A DNA stretch of 64,000 nucleotides. Origin: Sandaracinaceae bacterium (lineage in GTDB: Bacteria > Myxococcota_A > Polyangia > Polyangiales > Sandaracinaceae). This document shows, in pieces, positions 45,031 through 53,485 of this stretch. Position numbers and translations under genes: made by a program. The notes below the pieces were generated by a model that did no database searches, had not been told where the DNA came from, and saw only the letters and a list, made by a program, of their open reading frames with translations. Location of the stretch: assembly GCA_040218145.1 (NCBI GenBank), contig JAVJQK010000102.1, forward strand, positions 1 through 64,000. The letters run 5' to 3'. The stretch's first letter is position 1, and each line of letters begins with the position of its first letter.

Positions 45031-46368
45031 TCAGATGCGATCGAGGAAGCCGTCGTCGTACTGCCCGGCGCGCAGCGACTCGTGGTTGAGCGCCTTGCGG
45101 AGCAGGCGGATGTTCGTGACCAGCGGCGCCACGTGGATCTCGGCCAGGATGCGGTCGAGCATGAGGAGCGCGTCGTGACGGTTGGGGGCGTAGGTGGTGA
45201 CCGTGGCCACCGTCGCCGCGTGCTCGGGCGAGACCCGCGTGCCCTGCCGGATGCCCGTCTCGATGCGCACCTTGCCTTGCGGCGCGGGCGGCCACCGCGC
45301 GGACTCCACGCGGCTCTCGAAGGGGCGACCCGTCTCCGGGTCGGACGACGCCTCGATGCGCGCCTGGAGCGACGCGCCGGTCGCCTCAGCGCGGGTGACC
45401 TCGGCCGGCATGCTCTCGCCGACGGCGAGCCGGAGCTGCATCTCGACCAGGTCGAGGCCGGTGCACATCTCCGCCGTCGGGTGCTCGAGCTGGAGGCTCG
45501 GCGTGAACCCGACGAAGTAGAAGACGTCGTCCGAGTCGAGCACGAAGTGGCAGCTCGCGAGCCCACGGCATCCGAGGCGCGTGGTGACCTCGGCCGCGGC
45601 ATCCCAGATGGCGCCTCGCACCGCGTCGCGGTGATGCAGCTGGTTCAGCGCGGGGGCGGGCGACTCGCAGAGGAGGCGCTGGTGGCCCCGGCGCACGCTG
45701 ACCTCGCGGTCGCAGAGCACGAGGGCCTGCTCGCCGTCGAAGATCACCTGCACCTCGATGTGCCGGGCCCGGTCGACGTAGCGCTCGAGGTACGCGCCGC
45801 GGTGCTCGGCCAGGGGCTCGAGGGCCTGCAGCGCCTCGTTCAGGCCCGCGACGTCGGCCGCGATGGGGAGCTCCGGCGGCTCGCCGACGCCGCGCACCGG
45901 CTTGACCACCACGGCGTAGCCCAGGCGATCGACGTCCGGGAGCGCCTCGTTGGGCTCGAGGATCGGGCGCTCGCTGCCGTCGAGGAGCCGCACGCCACAC
46001 TCTCGCGCCACGGCGCGCACCGCGAGGCGGTCGCGCGCGGCCTCGAAGCGCTCGGCGGCCGGCCCGACGAAGACCAGCCCCTCCGACTCCACCGCCTGGG
46101 CGAACTCGGGCTCGTCGGCGAGCAGGCCGTAGCCGGGGTGCACCGCGTGCACGCCGGCGTCCTTGGCCGCCCGGACGAGGGCCTGGACGTCGCGGTAGCC
46201 CGACGCGTCCTCTCCGACGGTGACGTGCTCGTCACACGCCTCGACGTGCAGCGCGCCCTCCTCGGACGCGACGCTGACGCCGACGGTCTCGATGCCGAGG
46301 CGCCGGCAGGTGCGCGCCACGCGGGTGGCGACCTCGCCACGGTTCGCGATCAGGATGCGTTCGAACAC
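45031..46368 (-). CDS. Degenerate biotin carboxylase-like protein
   Basis: About 445 aa, clearly of the biotin carboxylase/acyl-CoA carboxylase alpha family. It has FERILIANRGEVATRVART, HPGYGLLAD, an ATP-grasp domain and a carboxylase C-domain ending in TNIRLLRKALNHESLRAG. By my alignment to E. coli AccC, key residues are changed. K116 becomes Arg and the GGGGRGM loop becomes RGVGEPPEL. K238 becomes Arg (R231) and Mg ligand E276 becomes His (H274). E288 becomes Gly (G287), N290 Thr (T289) and catalytic R292 Ser (S291). QLEHP after the catalytic strand is kept. No biotin carboxyl carrier or carboxyltransferase gene is adjacent. It is probably a non-catalytic relative. GTG start. Confidence 0.85.
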   Translation of the reverse strand: MFERILIANRGEVATRVARTCRRLGIETVGVSVASEEGALHVEACDEHVTVGEDASGYRDVQALVRAAKDAGVHAVHPGYGLLADEPEFAQAVESEGLVFVGPAAERFEAARDRLAVRAVARECGVRLLDGSERPILEPNEALPDVDRLGYAVVVKPVRGVGEPPELPIAADVAGLNEALQALEPLAEHRGAYLERYVDRARHIEVQVIFDGEQALVLCDREVSVRRGHQRLLCESPAPALNQLHHRDAVRGAIWDAAAEVTTRLGCRGLASCHFVLDSDDVFYFVGFTPSLQLEHPTAEMCTGLDLVEMQLRLAVGESMPAEVTRAEATGASLQARIEASSDPETGRPFESRVESARWPPAPQGKVRIETGIRQGTRVSPEHAATVATVTTYAPNRHDALLMLDRILAEIHVAPLVTNIRLLRKALNHESLRAGQYDDGFLDRI

Positions 46369-46438
46369 TCGGTCTCCCGCGAAAGGCCGCAACCATAGCG
46401 CAGCTTGACCGCGCGGGAAGGGGGGGCATGGTTGGGCC

Positions 46439-46879
46439 GTGGCGGTTGTCGTACAGACGCGCGGCCTGAAGAACCCGGCCGTCCGCGGCCCCCAGGTCCG
46501 CGAGCGCGCCGCGCGCATGCTGACGGCGCTCCGCATGCCCGACGCGGAGCTGTCGGTGCTGCTCTGCGACGACGAGACCATTCACGCGCTCAACCGGGAC
46601 TACCGCGACAAGGACCGGCCCACCGACGTGCTCGCCTTCGCGATGCGCGAGGGAGAGGGTCCCGTGCTCCACGAGGAGCTCCTCGGCGACGTGGTGATCT
46701 CGATCGACACCGCGCGCCGGCAGGCGGCGGAGCGCGGCCGGCCGATCGTGCACGAGGTGACCTTCCTGCTCGCGCACGGGCTGCTGCACTTGCTCGGCTA
46801 CGACCACCAGACCGACGAGGAGGAGCGGCGCATGAGCGCGCGCACCGACGCCCTCGTCGCGGCCGCCGTCGCCCGCTGA
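46439..46879 (+). CDS. ybeY: Endoribonuclease YbeY
   Basis: A 146 aa zinc-dependent RNase needed for 16S rRNA 3'-end maturation and ribosome quality control. The metal site is HGLLHLLGYDH, with H113, H117 and H123 (H-x3-H-x5-H). NRDYRDKDRPTDVLAF is the conserved upstream block. GTG start at 46439, divergent from the carboxylase-like gene by 70 bp. The usual neighbours phoH and the CBS-domain gene are absent. Confidence 0.94.
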   Translation: MAVVVQTRGLKNPAVRGPQVRERAARMLTALRMPDAELSVLLCDDETIHALNRDYRDKDRPTDVLAFAMREGEGPVLHEELLGDVVISIDTARRQAAERGRPIVHEVTFLLAHGLLHLLGYDHQTDEEERRMSARTDALVAAAVAR

Positions 46880-46962
46880 GCGCGATCGGGTCTCATCGCG
46901 GGCGGAGCCCCGGCCGCCGGGTCCGAGACGTACGAATTCGGGCGTTTTTGCCCATTTGGGTC

Positions 46963-46991
46963 TTGTCACGCTGAAATTGGCGGGGCATAAG
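46963..46991 (+). promoter_or_regulatory. Promoter of the HU-type gene
   Basis: TTGTCA (46963-46968), 17 bp, CATAAG (46986-46991), in a locally AT-richer stretch. The transcript would have an untranslated leader of about 170 nt containing a hairpin at 47006-47030. Confidence 0.55.
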
Positions 46992-47005
46992 CGCCGTCAG
47001 AGTGG

Positions 47006-47030
47006 AAAGGGCCCTGTGAACAGGGGCTTT
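47006..47030 (+). other. Leader hairpin upstream of the HU-type gene
   Basis: CCCTG pairs with CAGGG around TGAA, extended by AAAG/CTTT across a small internal loop. It is followed by CTGCG rather than a U-run. It could affect leader stability or early termination. Confidence 0.35.
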
Positions 47031-47167
47031 CTGCGATCGGTCCCGCGGCGCGGCTGTTCGACGACGAATCGTTCCGAGGCGCTGTCTCCGAGGGCACTCA
47101 TCTACGGGACGATCATCTACGGACGATCACGGGCAGGACGTCGAGTCCAATCCAGGGAGGAAGATTC

Positions 47168-47482
47168 ATGACCACTGGCAAGCGGATGACCAAGGCGGCC
47201 ATCATGAGCGAGCTCGCCGAGCGCACGGACCTGACCAAGAAGCAGGTCGGCGGCGTCTTCGAGGCGCTCCAGGCGATCATCAAGCGTGAGCTGGGCCGTC
47301 GCGGACCGGGCGAGTTCGTCATCCCCGACATGCTCAAGCTCAAGGTCCGCAAGGTCCCGGCGCAGAAGAACAAGAAGGTCCGCATCCCGAACACGGGCGA
47401 GATCAAGTACGTCGACAAGCCGGCGACGAAGAAGCTCCGCGCGACCCCCCTGAAGAAGCTGAAGGACCTCGTCCTCCAGTAA
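47168..47482 (+). CDS. HU-family DNA-binding protein, divergent
   Basis: A 104 aa very basic protein. The N-terminal MTTGKRMTKAAIMSELAERTDLTKKQVGGVFEALQ matches the helical dimerisation half of HU. The following part is HU-like but lacks the classical GFGxF turn and proline-tipped arm of HU and IHF: it reads GEFVIPDMLKLKVRKVPAQ, and then a Lys-rich end. It should compact or organise DNA. A strong GGGAGGAAG ribosome binding site and its own promoter suggest high expression. Compare the ordinary IHF gene at 34309. Confidence 0.85.
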   Translation: MTTGKRMTKAAIMSELAERTDLTKKQVGGVFEALQAIIKRELGRRGPGEFVIPDMLKLKVRKVPAQKNKKVRIPNTGEIKYVDKPATKKLRATPLKKLKDLVLQ

Positions 47483-47572
47483 GAGCCGCTCCGTCAGTGC
47501 GAACGAGACGCGCCGCGCCCCCGAGGGCCGGCGCGTTTCGCTTTCCGTCACTCGCAGGGCGAAGGTTGTCCG

Positions 47573-49012
47573 TCAGTCGAACGGCGACGGGGGAGGGCGC
47601 GGGCCCCGCGGCGCCGTCGGCGGAGCGGGCTCGGGCGTCGGCGAGGGGCTGGGGCTCGCGCCTCGGCGCTGCGCGCGCGCGCGATCCTCGAACAGCCCCC
47701 GCGCGAGCCCGAGGAGGCGCGCCAGCTCTGACATCTGCATGTCGACGTTCCCCTCGAAGTGGTCTCCCTCGGCTTCGATGGTCGCCCGCTGCAGCACGGG
47801 GCCGACCCCGAGCACGGCCGCGATGACGTTGCGCCCGTACTGCTCCCGCATGCCGTCCCAGTAGCGCGCGGCCTCGGACGCCTGGGCCTCGCTCTCGTAG
47901 CGCCACCGGCTGCGCGTGGCGACGCGCGCGTCGGCCTCCTCGCTGAGCGCGAGCCGGATCGCGATGGGCACCATCTCGAGCGGGCCTCGCTGGCGCGGGC
48001 TGTTGCGGGCGAAGTTCCGCGCCCCCTCGACCTCGAGGCTCAGCCCCTCTCCCTCGCGCATCGACAGCAGCGCGTCGGCGAAGTGCTCGGGCGCCGCGCC
48101 GTCTTCGCCCGGCGTGTCTTCCGAGGGCTCGGCCGCGCGGTTCCGGGCCACGGCCAGCACCCGGGGCAGGTCCTCGGCCCGCGAGATGATGAAGTGGCGG
48201 GGGCCGATGATCGCGATCACGCGCTCGGTCTCGTCGGGGGAGTGCCAGGGGGCGACCTCGACCCCGTGGCGCCGCTCCCAGCCCAGGTCTTCTCCGGCCG
48301 CGCTCGCGAGCTGCGCGGCGGCGGCGCGGATGGCGTCGGCGTCTCCCGTGGCCCGACCCGCGATGATGAGCCGCGAGCGGCGGAGGTTGGGGGTGGCGAT
48401 CAGCACGCGGTCGAGGTCGTCGAGCGGGTCGATGCCGCTGCCCTCGAGCATCGCGGTCCAGTCGGGGATGGCCGCGATGAGCGCCCGCACGTCGGGCGCG
48501 AGCGGCGAGCGGCGGATGCGCGCGACGTCGAGCCGGAGGGCGATCTGCGAGCCGGCGGGCAAGAACGCCACCCCGCGCCCCTCGCCCTCGGTGTCCCCGG
48601 CCCCTTCGCCTTCCTCGCCCGCGCCTCCGCCTTCCGTGTCCGCCTCGGCGACGGAGATTCCCGAGTCGGGCCTGCGGCGCCGGCCCGCGTCGGGCACGCC
48701 GGCGTCGGCGACGGCCGCGTCGGGCACGCCGCCGTCGCTGCCGGAGCCCTCGCCCTCGCCGCCCTCGGCCGCGGCCGCCTCCGCCTCGCTGGCGGCCGCG
48801 CTCGCCCCCTCGGTGACCGTGACCGCCTCGGTCATGCCGAGCTCCACCTCCATCGGCAGGGTGAACTCGAAGCCCAGATCGGGCGCGCTGGTGGACCAGA
48901 AGACGTACCCGACCAGCAGGCCGTGGAAGGCCACCGAGAGCACCCAGCCGAAGACCAGCGCGCGGCGCTCGCGACTCACGCGCCCCCCGAGGGTTGACGG
49001 AGCGCGCCCCAC
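47573..49012 (-). CDS. Membrane-anchored protein of unknown function
   Basis: About 479 aa. A short basic N-terminus is followed by a single membrane helix (FGWVLSVAFHGLLVGYVFW), like the anchor of TonB-type or secretion-linked proteins. A long Ala/Glu/Gly-rich linker comes next. A periplasmic domain (about 165-440) contains repeated alpha-beta units such as LRLDVARIRRSPL and VIAIIGPRHFIISRAEDLPRVLAV. The C-terminus is Pro/Ser-rich. I do not recognise a family. The start is GTG at 49012 or GTG at 48979. Divergent from the L,D-transpeptidase gene. Confidence 0.7.
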   Translation of the reverse strand: MGRAPSTLGGRVSRERRALVFGWVLSVAFHGLLVGYVFWSTSAPDLGFEFTLPMEVELGMTEAVTVTEGASAAASEAEAAAAEGGEGEGSGSDGGVPDAAVADAGVPDAGRRRRPDSGISVAEADTEGGGAGEEGEGAGDTEGEGRGVAFLPAGSQIALRLDVARIRRSPLAPDVRALIAAIPDWTAMLEGSGIDPLDDLDRVLIATPNLRRSRLIIAGRATGDADAIRAAAAQLASAAGEDLGWERRHGVEVAPWHSPDETERVIAIIGPRHFIISRAEDLPRVLAVARNRAAEPSEDTPGEDGAAPEHFADALLSMREGEGLSLEVEGARNFARNSPRQRGPLEMVPIAIRLALSEEADARVATRSRWRYESEAQASEAARYWDGMREQYGRNVIAAVLGVGPVLQRATIEAEGDHFEGNVDMQMSELARLLGLARGLFEDRARAQRRGASPSPSPTPEPAPPTAPRGPRPPPSPFD

Positions 49013-49053
49013 GAGTAATCCCAGGCAACCCCCCCGGCGGTGGAGCGGACTCG

Positions 49054-50763
49054 ATGCGCGGTACCCGAAGCTCTCACACCCACCTGATCGCCCTGTCCCT
49101 CGTCGCGCTCGCGGCGTGCGGCGGCGACGACGAAGAGGCCGTCGAGGCCACGCCCTCGATCGAGGCGCAGCCCACCCAGGTCGAGGAGGAGCCGACCGAC
49201 TCGGGGATCGACTCCGGTCACGACGCGGGCCCGCCCCGACCGCCGGCGAGGATCTTCGCCAAGCGCTTCGTGAGCAAGATCCGCGTCAGCCCCGATCGCG
49301 ATGCGTTCCGGATCGGATATCTGCGCGCGGGTGCGGTGCTCATGGCGACGACCGCGGAGCCCGTCCGCGCGGATGATCCGCGCTGCCGGGGCGGCTGGTA
49401 CGAGCTTACGACGGGCGGCTTCGTCTGCAACGGTCGTGACGTGATCGCGTTCTGGGGCCGGAGGCTCCCGGAGGTGCGCGGCGAGCAGCCGGACCGCGCG
49501 GCCCCGCTGCCGTACTCATATGGCCGCACGCGTGGAAACAACACGCCCATGTATCGCCGTCTACCGACGGACGAGGACGCGCAACAGTTCGAAGGATTCC
49601 GCATCCCCGGTCAGGAGCCGCCCCCGGCCCCCGCGCCAGGGGAGGCCGCGGAGGGCGCCGTGGCCGCCAGCGCGGGCGAAGGCGCGGGAGAGGGTGCAGC
49701 GCCGCCCGCCGCCCCGACCGCCCCGACGGCCCCTGCGCAGCCCGCCCCGACGCAGGCCGCTCCGACGCCGAGCGCGACCGCGCAGGCCGCCGCCCCGACC
49801 GCTCCCGCCGAGGGCGGCGAGGCGGCCGAGGGCGAGGAGGAGGAGGAGGAGCCCGTCACCCTGGCGTCGCTCCAGGGCGAGTCCGACTCGGCGCTGCTCC
49901 GCCGCCTGGTCAACGGCTTCATCGTCTCGCTCGACCGCGACTTCCGCGCCGGTCAGTTCGGCCGGCGCTACTGGCGCACCATCAACAACGGCTTCGTGCC
50001 GTACCGCTCGGTCGCCGCCGTCAGCTACCCCGAGTTCCGCGGCACGCGCCTCGACGACGTCTTCCAGGCGCCGGTCGGCTTCATCATGGGCCGCAACGAG
50101 GCCTTCTACGTGCCCACCGAGGACGGCCGCGCGCGCCGCGCCGGCGTCGCGGACTTCCAGGAGCGGGTCCACATCGTGGGCGAGTCGAACGTCGGCAGCA
50201 CCCGCTACTTCATGACGGCCGACAACCGCATGTTCCGCGAGCAGGACGTGCGCCGCATCGAGCCGCGCGAGCCCCCCGAGGAGGTCGGGCCCGGCGAGAA
50301 GTGGATCGAGGTCAACCTCACCGACCAGTACATGATGGCGTACGAAGGCGAGACCCCGGTCTACGTCACGCTCATCTCGAGCGGCCGCGCCTTCCACCCG
50401 GACGACCCCGAGGCGGACTTCCTGACCCCGACCGGCACGTTCCGCATCCGCGCCAAGCACCTCGCGGCGACGATGGACGGGGACACCGCGGCCGACGGCC
50501 CGTACTCCATCGACGACGTGCCGTGGGTCATGTACTTCCAGCTCGCCTACGCCCTGCACGGCGCCTTCTGGCACCGCGCCTTCGGCTTCCCGCGGAGCCA
50601 CGGCTGCGTGAACCTCGCGCCGCGCGACGCGCAGTGGGTCTTCAACTGGAGCGACCCGCAGGTCCCCGACGGCTGGCACGGCGCCTACCCGACCGAAGAG
50701 GCGCCCGGCACGCTGCTCTACATTCACGGCGAGACGCCAGGCTCGCGCGCGCACCAGCGCTGA
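49054..50763 (+). CDS. L,D-transpeptidase (YkuD) lipoprotein
   Basis: A 569 aa exported enzyme that forms 3-3 peptidoglycan cross-links or attaches proteins to the wall. Lipobox LAAC is followed by a linker. An SH3-like region (about 70-170) comes next, then an Ala/Pro/Glu-rich stretch (about 190-265) and the YkuD domain. The YkuD active site is HGAFWHRAFGFPRSHGCVNL, with the nucleophile Cys518. All catalytic residues are present. ATG at 49054. A long array of GC-rich repeats starts directly at its stop codon. Confidence 0.92.
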   Translation: MRGTRSSHTHLIALSLVALAACGGDDEEAVEATPSIEAQPTQVEEEPTDSGIDSGHDAGPPRPPARIFAKRFVSKIRVSPDRDAFRIGYLRAGAVLMATTAEPVRADDPRCRGGWYELTTGGFVCNGRDVIAFWGRRLPEVRGEQPDRAAPLPYSYGRTRGNNTPMYRRLPTDEDAQQFEGFRIPGQEPPPAPAPGEAAEGAVAASAGEGAGEGAAPPAAPTAPTAPAQPAPTQAAPTPSATAQAAAPTAPAEGGEAAEGEEEEEEPVTLASLQGESDSALLRRLVNGFIVSLDRDFRAGQFGRRYWRTINNGFVPYRSVAAVSYPEFRGTRLDDVFQAPVGFIMGRNEAFYVPTEDGRARRAGVADFQERVHIVGESNVGSTRYFMTADNRMFREQDVRRIEPREPPEEVGPGEKWIEVNLTDQYMMAYEGETPVYVTLISSGRAFHPDDPEADFLTPTGTFRIRAKHLAATMDGDTAADGPYSIDDVPWVMYFQLAYALHGAFWHRAFGFPRSHGCVNLAPRDAQWVFNWSDPQVPDGWHGAYPTEEAPGTLLYIHGETPGSRAHQR

Positions 50764-51235
50764 GCGCCCCCTCGCGCGGGGGATCGCCTCCCGAGCCGCT
50801 TCGCGCGCCCCTCGCGCGGGGGAGCGCCTCGCGAGCCGCTTGGCGCGCCTCTCGCGCGCGGGGATCGTCTCGCGAGCCGCTTGGCGCGCCTCTCGCGCGC
50901 GGGGATCCCCTCCCAAGCCGCTTCGCACGGCTTCCCCGGGCGGGGAGGCGCCCGAGAGGGCCTCGAACGCCGATTCCCCGGCGGGGGAAGCCCTAAAACG
51001 CCCTCGCGGAGCCTCTCCCCGCTCGGGGAAGACGTCGTGGCGCCGATCGAACGGGTCCCCGGCGCGCGAGACGCGCTCGGAGCGGCTGCGCACGCGTCCG
51101 GGGCGCGCCAGAGCCGTCTGCAGCCCGTTTCGGGGCGTCTCCCGGGCGGGGAGCCCCTCGAAAGCCGCTCTGGAGCGGTTCCCCGTTCGGGAAGAGGCCA
51201 TTTTCGGGCTTCGCAGGCGTCCCCCGAGACGCGAA
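50764..51235 (+). repeat. Degenerating tandem repeat after L,D-transpeptidase gene
   Basis: About 11 units of roughly 41 bp begin at the stop codon. The first four are alike: GCGCCCCTCGCGCGGGGG, then ATCGCCTC and GAGCCGCTT. Later ones drift but keep a GC-rich hairpin (for example CCCCTCGCGCGGGG, CCCCGGGCGGGG). No gene is supportable. The order, with the best copies next to the gene, suggests repeated local duplication. Confidence 0.75.
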
Positions 51236-51264
51236 GAGCCCGCTCCCCGGAGGAGAGCGGGCTC
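51236..51264 (+). terminator. Hairpin terminator at end of repeat array
   Basis: A perfect 10 bp stem GAGCCCGCTC/GAGCGGGCTC with a 9-base loop. No U-tract follows, so it may need Rho or may only protect the 3' end. Confidence 0.45.
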
Positions 51265-51316
51265 GGAGTGCCTGGACGCCTGTGAGCTGGAGCTACTACC
51301 GCGACGGTTGGTTCGC

Positions 51317-51350
51317 GGGCAGGGGCAAGGGCACGGGCAGGGGCACGGGG
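51317..51350 (+). other. G-quadruplex-type motif
   Basis: Six runs of three or four G separated by CA, CAA or CAC. This meets the G3+N1-7 rule for quadruplex formation on the plus strand. It lies between two convergent genes. Confidence 0.6.
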
Positions 51351-51357
51351 CAGGAAG

Positions 51358-51381
51358 GCTGAAGAACTTGCGTTCTTCAGC
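51358..51381. terminator. Bidirectional hairpin between convergent genes
   Basis: A perfect 10 bp stem GCTGAAGAAC/GTTCTTCAGC with a TTGC loop, 6 bp past the stop of the TatP-type gene (minus strand). Confidence 0.6.
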
Positions 51382-51387
51382 TGCCTG

Positions 51388-52401
51388 CTAGCGCAGCGCC
51401 TTCAGCAGCGCGCGGCCCTGGGCGCCGGCGCGGCGGGCGGTGGCGTCCTGGACCGGGCGGCCGACCTTGGCGAAGGCGGCGCGCTCGGAGGCGCTCGGGC
51501 GGTGCACGGTGATGCCGTAGCGCTCGAGGTTCCGGACGAGGATGGGATCCATGCGGCGCACCTGGGTGCGGCCGTCGGTGGTGATCTCCGCGGGGATGCT
51601 GGTGAGCACCGCCTGGAGGTCGGCCGGGAGATCGTCGAACCAGCTCTTCGAGTAGACGACGATGCCGGGCTGGTAGCTGTGCTCGCTCAGGTTGAGGTGG
51701 CGCGCCGCCTGGTACCAGCTCGTCGCGAAGGCGAAGAGCGGGGTGTTGTCGAAGCCGTCGACCACGCCGGTCTGGAGGCTCGTCAGCACGTTGGTGACGT
51801 CGATCGCCTGGGGGCTGGCGCCGAAGGCGCGGTAGGTCGCGAGGTGGACCTCGGACTCCTGGGAGCGCATGCGGAGGCCCTGGAGGTCACCAGGATTCCG
51901 GATCGGCCGCTCCTTGGTGAACCACGACCGGAAGCCGTTCTCCGCCCAGAGACCGAACACGAAGCCGCGGCGCTGGAGCGCGCCGGCCACGATCTCTCGC
52001 GCGTCCCCGTCGAGGGCGCGGTCCGCCTGCTGCGCGTTGTCGAAGAGGTAGGGCGCCTCGATGACGTTCAGCTCGCGGACGAGCGTGCCGAGCGCGGCCG
52101 TGGAGCCGGCGAACGCCTGGACGCTCCCCTGCGCCGTGCGGCGGACGAGGGCCTTCTCACCGCCGAGCGAGCCGCCCATGAACGACTGGACGCGGATGCG
52201 CCCGCCGCTCTCGGACTCGATGTGCCGCTTGAGGCTTCGCAGCTGCTTCTCCCACGGCGTGCCCTCGGGGGCGACCGTGGCGAGGCGCATGCGGATCTGT
52301 TCCTGCGCCGCCGCCGGCTCACCCGAGGGGAGGGTGAGCACCAGCGCGCAGAGGAGCCCGGACACGAAGGTCAGGGAGAGTAGAAGTCGGCTTCTCGTCA
52401 T
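51388..52401 (-). CDS. TRAP transporter substrate-binding protein (DctP/TatP type)
   Basis: A 337 aa periplasmic binding protein. Signal peptide MTRSRLLLSLTFVSGLLCALVLTL is cut before AAAQEQIRM. The mature part has the DctP pattern: IRMRLATVAPEGTPWEKQL, SFMGGSLGGEKALVR, GLRMRSQESEVHL, LTSLQTGVVDGFDNTP. Paired with the TatT-type gene 61 bp upstream, it forms the substrate-binding half of a TPR-associated TRAP transporter, as in Treponema TatPT. The membrane subunits are not adjacent. The ligand is unknown, perhaps a hydrophobic acid. Confidence 0.87.
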   Translation of the reverse strand: MTRSRLLLSLTFVSGLLCALVLTLPSGEPAAAQEQIRMRLATVAPEGTPWEKQLRSLKRHIESESGGRIRVQSFMGGSLGGEKALVRRTAQGSVQAFAGSTAALGTLVRELNVIEAPYLFDNAQQADRALDGDAREIVAGALQRRGFVFGLWAENGFRSWFTKERPIRNPGDLQGLRMRSQESEVHLATYRAFGASPQAIDVTNVLTSLQTGVVDGFDNTPLFAFATSWYQAARHLNLSEHSYQPGIVVYSKSWFDDLPADLQAVLTSIPAEITTDGRTQVRRMDPILVRNLERYGITVHRPSASERAAFAKVGRPVQDATARRAGAQGRALLKALR

Positions 52402-52462
52402 GGATCCTCGGAGATGAGCTCGGGGGTTACGGGGGTGCACGAGCGACGTGCGGGCGCGCTCG

Positions 52463-53365
52463 CTATTCAAAGAACTCATCGATGCGATCCATGAGCGCCT
52501 GCGCCTTGCGCTGCTCGATGCGGTTCTCCGGCGCGGCGCCCTCGAGCGAGTCGGGGTCGCCGTCGAGGACGTACTGCAGCTGGGTCTGGAACATCTCCCG
52601 ATCCTGCAGCTTCACGGCCAGGTTCTCCGCCATCAGCACCCGCGTGCCGAAGTAGTTCGGCTGCTGCGAGATCGAGTACTCGAAGTGCTGCCGGGAGCGG
52701 TCGAGGTCGCCGCCCGCGTAGGCCGGGGCGATCGCGAAGAACGCGCCGAAGTAGCGGTCGGGGCCGCTGAAGAAGAAGTCGCGGCCGTTCTCCAGGCAGT
52801 GCGACATCACCGCCCGGATCTCGTCCTTGAACGACAGCACGGTCGCGAACCCGTCCGCGCGGGCCCACTTGCCGAGGTTCGAGGCGCGCCAGTACAGCGC
52901 CGGGACCGCGTCGGCCCCGAGCACCGACACCGCGTCCTCGACCCGGTCGCCCGCCTGCATGCGCTGCGCGAACTCCGGGCTGACGATGCTGAGCGCGCGC
53001 TCGGCCGCGCGGATGCCCTGCTGCCAGTGCTCGCCCGCCGCCGCCATGTCTTCGAAAGACAGGTGACCGTCGGCGAGGAAGTAGTGGCCACGGGAGACCT
53101 TCACCCAGAGGTCGGCGTCGCTGCCGTCCATCTCGAGCGCCTGCTCCCACGCCGCGATCGCGGCGCGGACCTGCTCGACGTCACCCCGGTTCTCCCAGGC
53201 CGCGTCTCCCTGGGAGATCAGCTCGGCCCGAGCGGCGCCGCCGCCTTCGGCCTGCTCGCCGCCGCCGGTGCCGGTCGTCGTCTCCCCTTCGTCCCAAGCG
53301 GACTCGTAGCTGCCGCCGCAGCCCACTAGAGCCAGCGCGGCCGCCAGCGCGATCGATCGCTTCAT
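52463..53365 (-). CDS. TatT-type TPR lipoprotein of TRAP transporter
   Basis: A 300 aa lipoprotein with lipobox LVGC near residue 16. The rest is helical TPR-like (RAAIAAWEQALEMDGSDADLWVKVSRGHYFLADGH ...). YFGAFFAIAPAYAGGDLDRSRQHFEYSI and PNYFGTRVLMAENLAVKLQDREMF match the TatT family first seen in Treponema pallidum. TatT trimers dock the binding protein TatP, which here is the next gene. ATG at 53365. Confidence 0.85.
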   Translation of the reverse strand: MKRSIALAAALALVGCGGSYESAWDEGETTTGTGGGEQAEGGGAARAELISQGDAAWENRGDVEQVRAAIAAWEQALEMDGSDADLWVKVSRGHYFLADGHLSFEDMAAAGEHWQQGIRAAERALSIVSPEFAQRMQAGDRVEDAVSVLGADAVPALYWRASNLGKWARADGFATVLSFKDEIRAVMSHCLENGRDFFFSGPDRYFGAFFAIAPAYAGGDLDRSRQHFEYSISQQPNYFGTRVLMAENLAVKLQDREMFQTQLQYVLDGDPDSLEGAAPENRIEQRKAQALMDRIDEFFE

Positions 53366-53485
53366 CGTCAGTCCCTCCTGCCCCACACGGGCCGATTGCA
53401 GCGAAGTAGCAGAGCCGTTTCCAGGGTGTCAACGGGGCCCGGCCCCGCCCTTGAGGCGCGCCGCCGCCGCGAGTACCTTGCGAGC

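Noticed and set aside
45031..46368. Pseudogene call for the carboxylase-like gene
   Set aside because: The frame is intact over the full family length and several structural motifs are well kept, so a functional non-catalytic protein is more likely.
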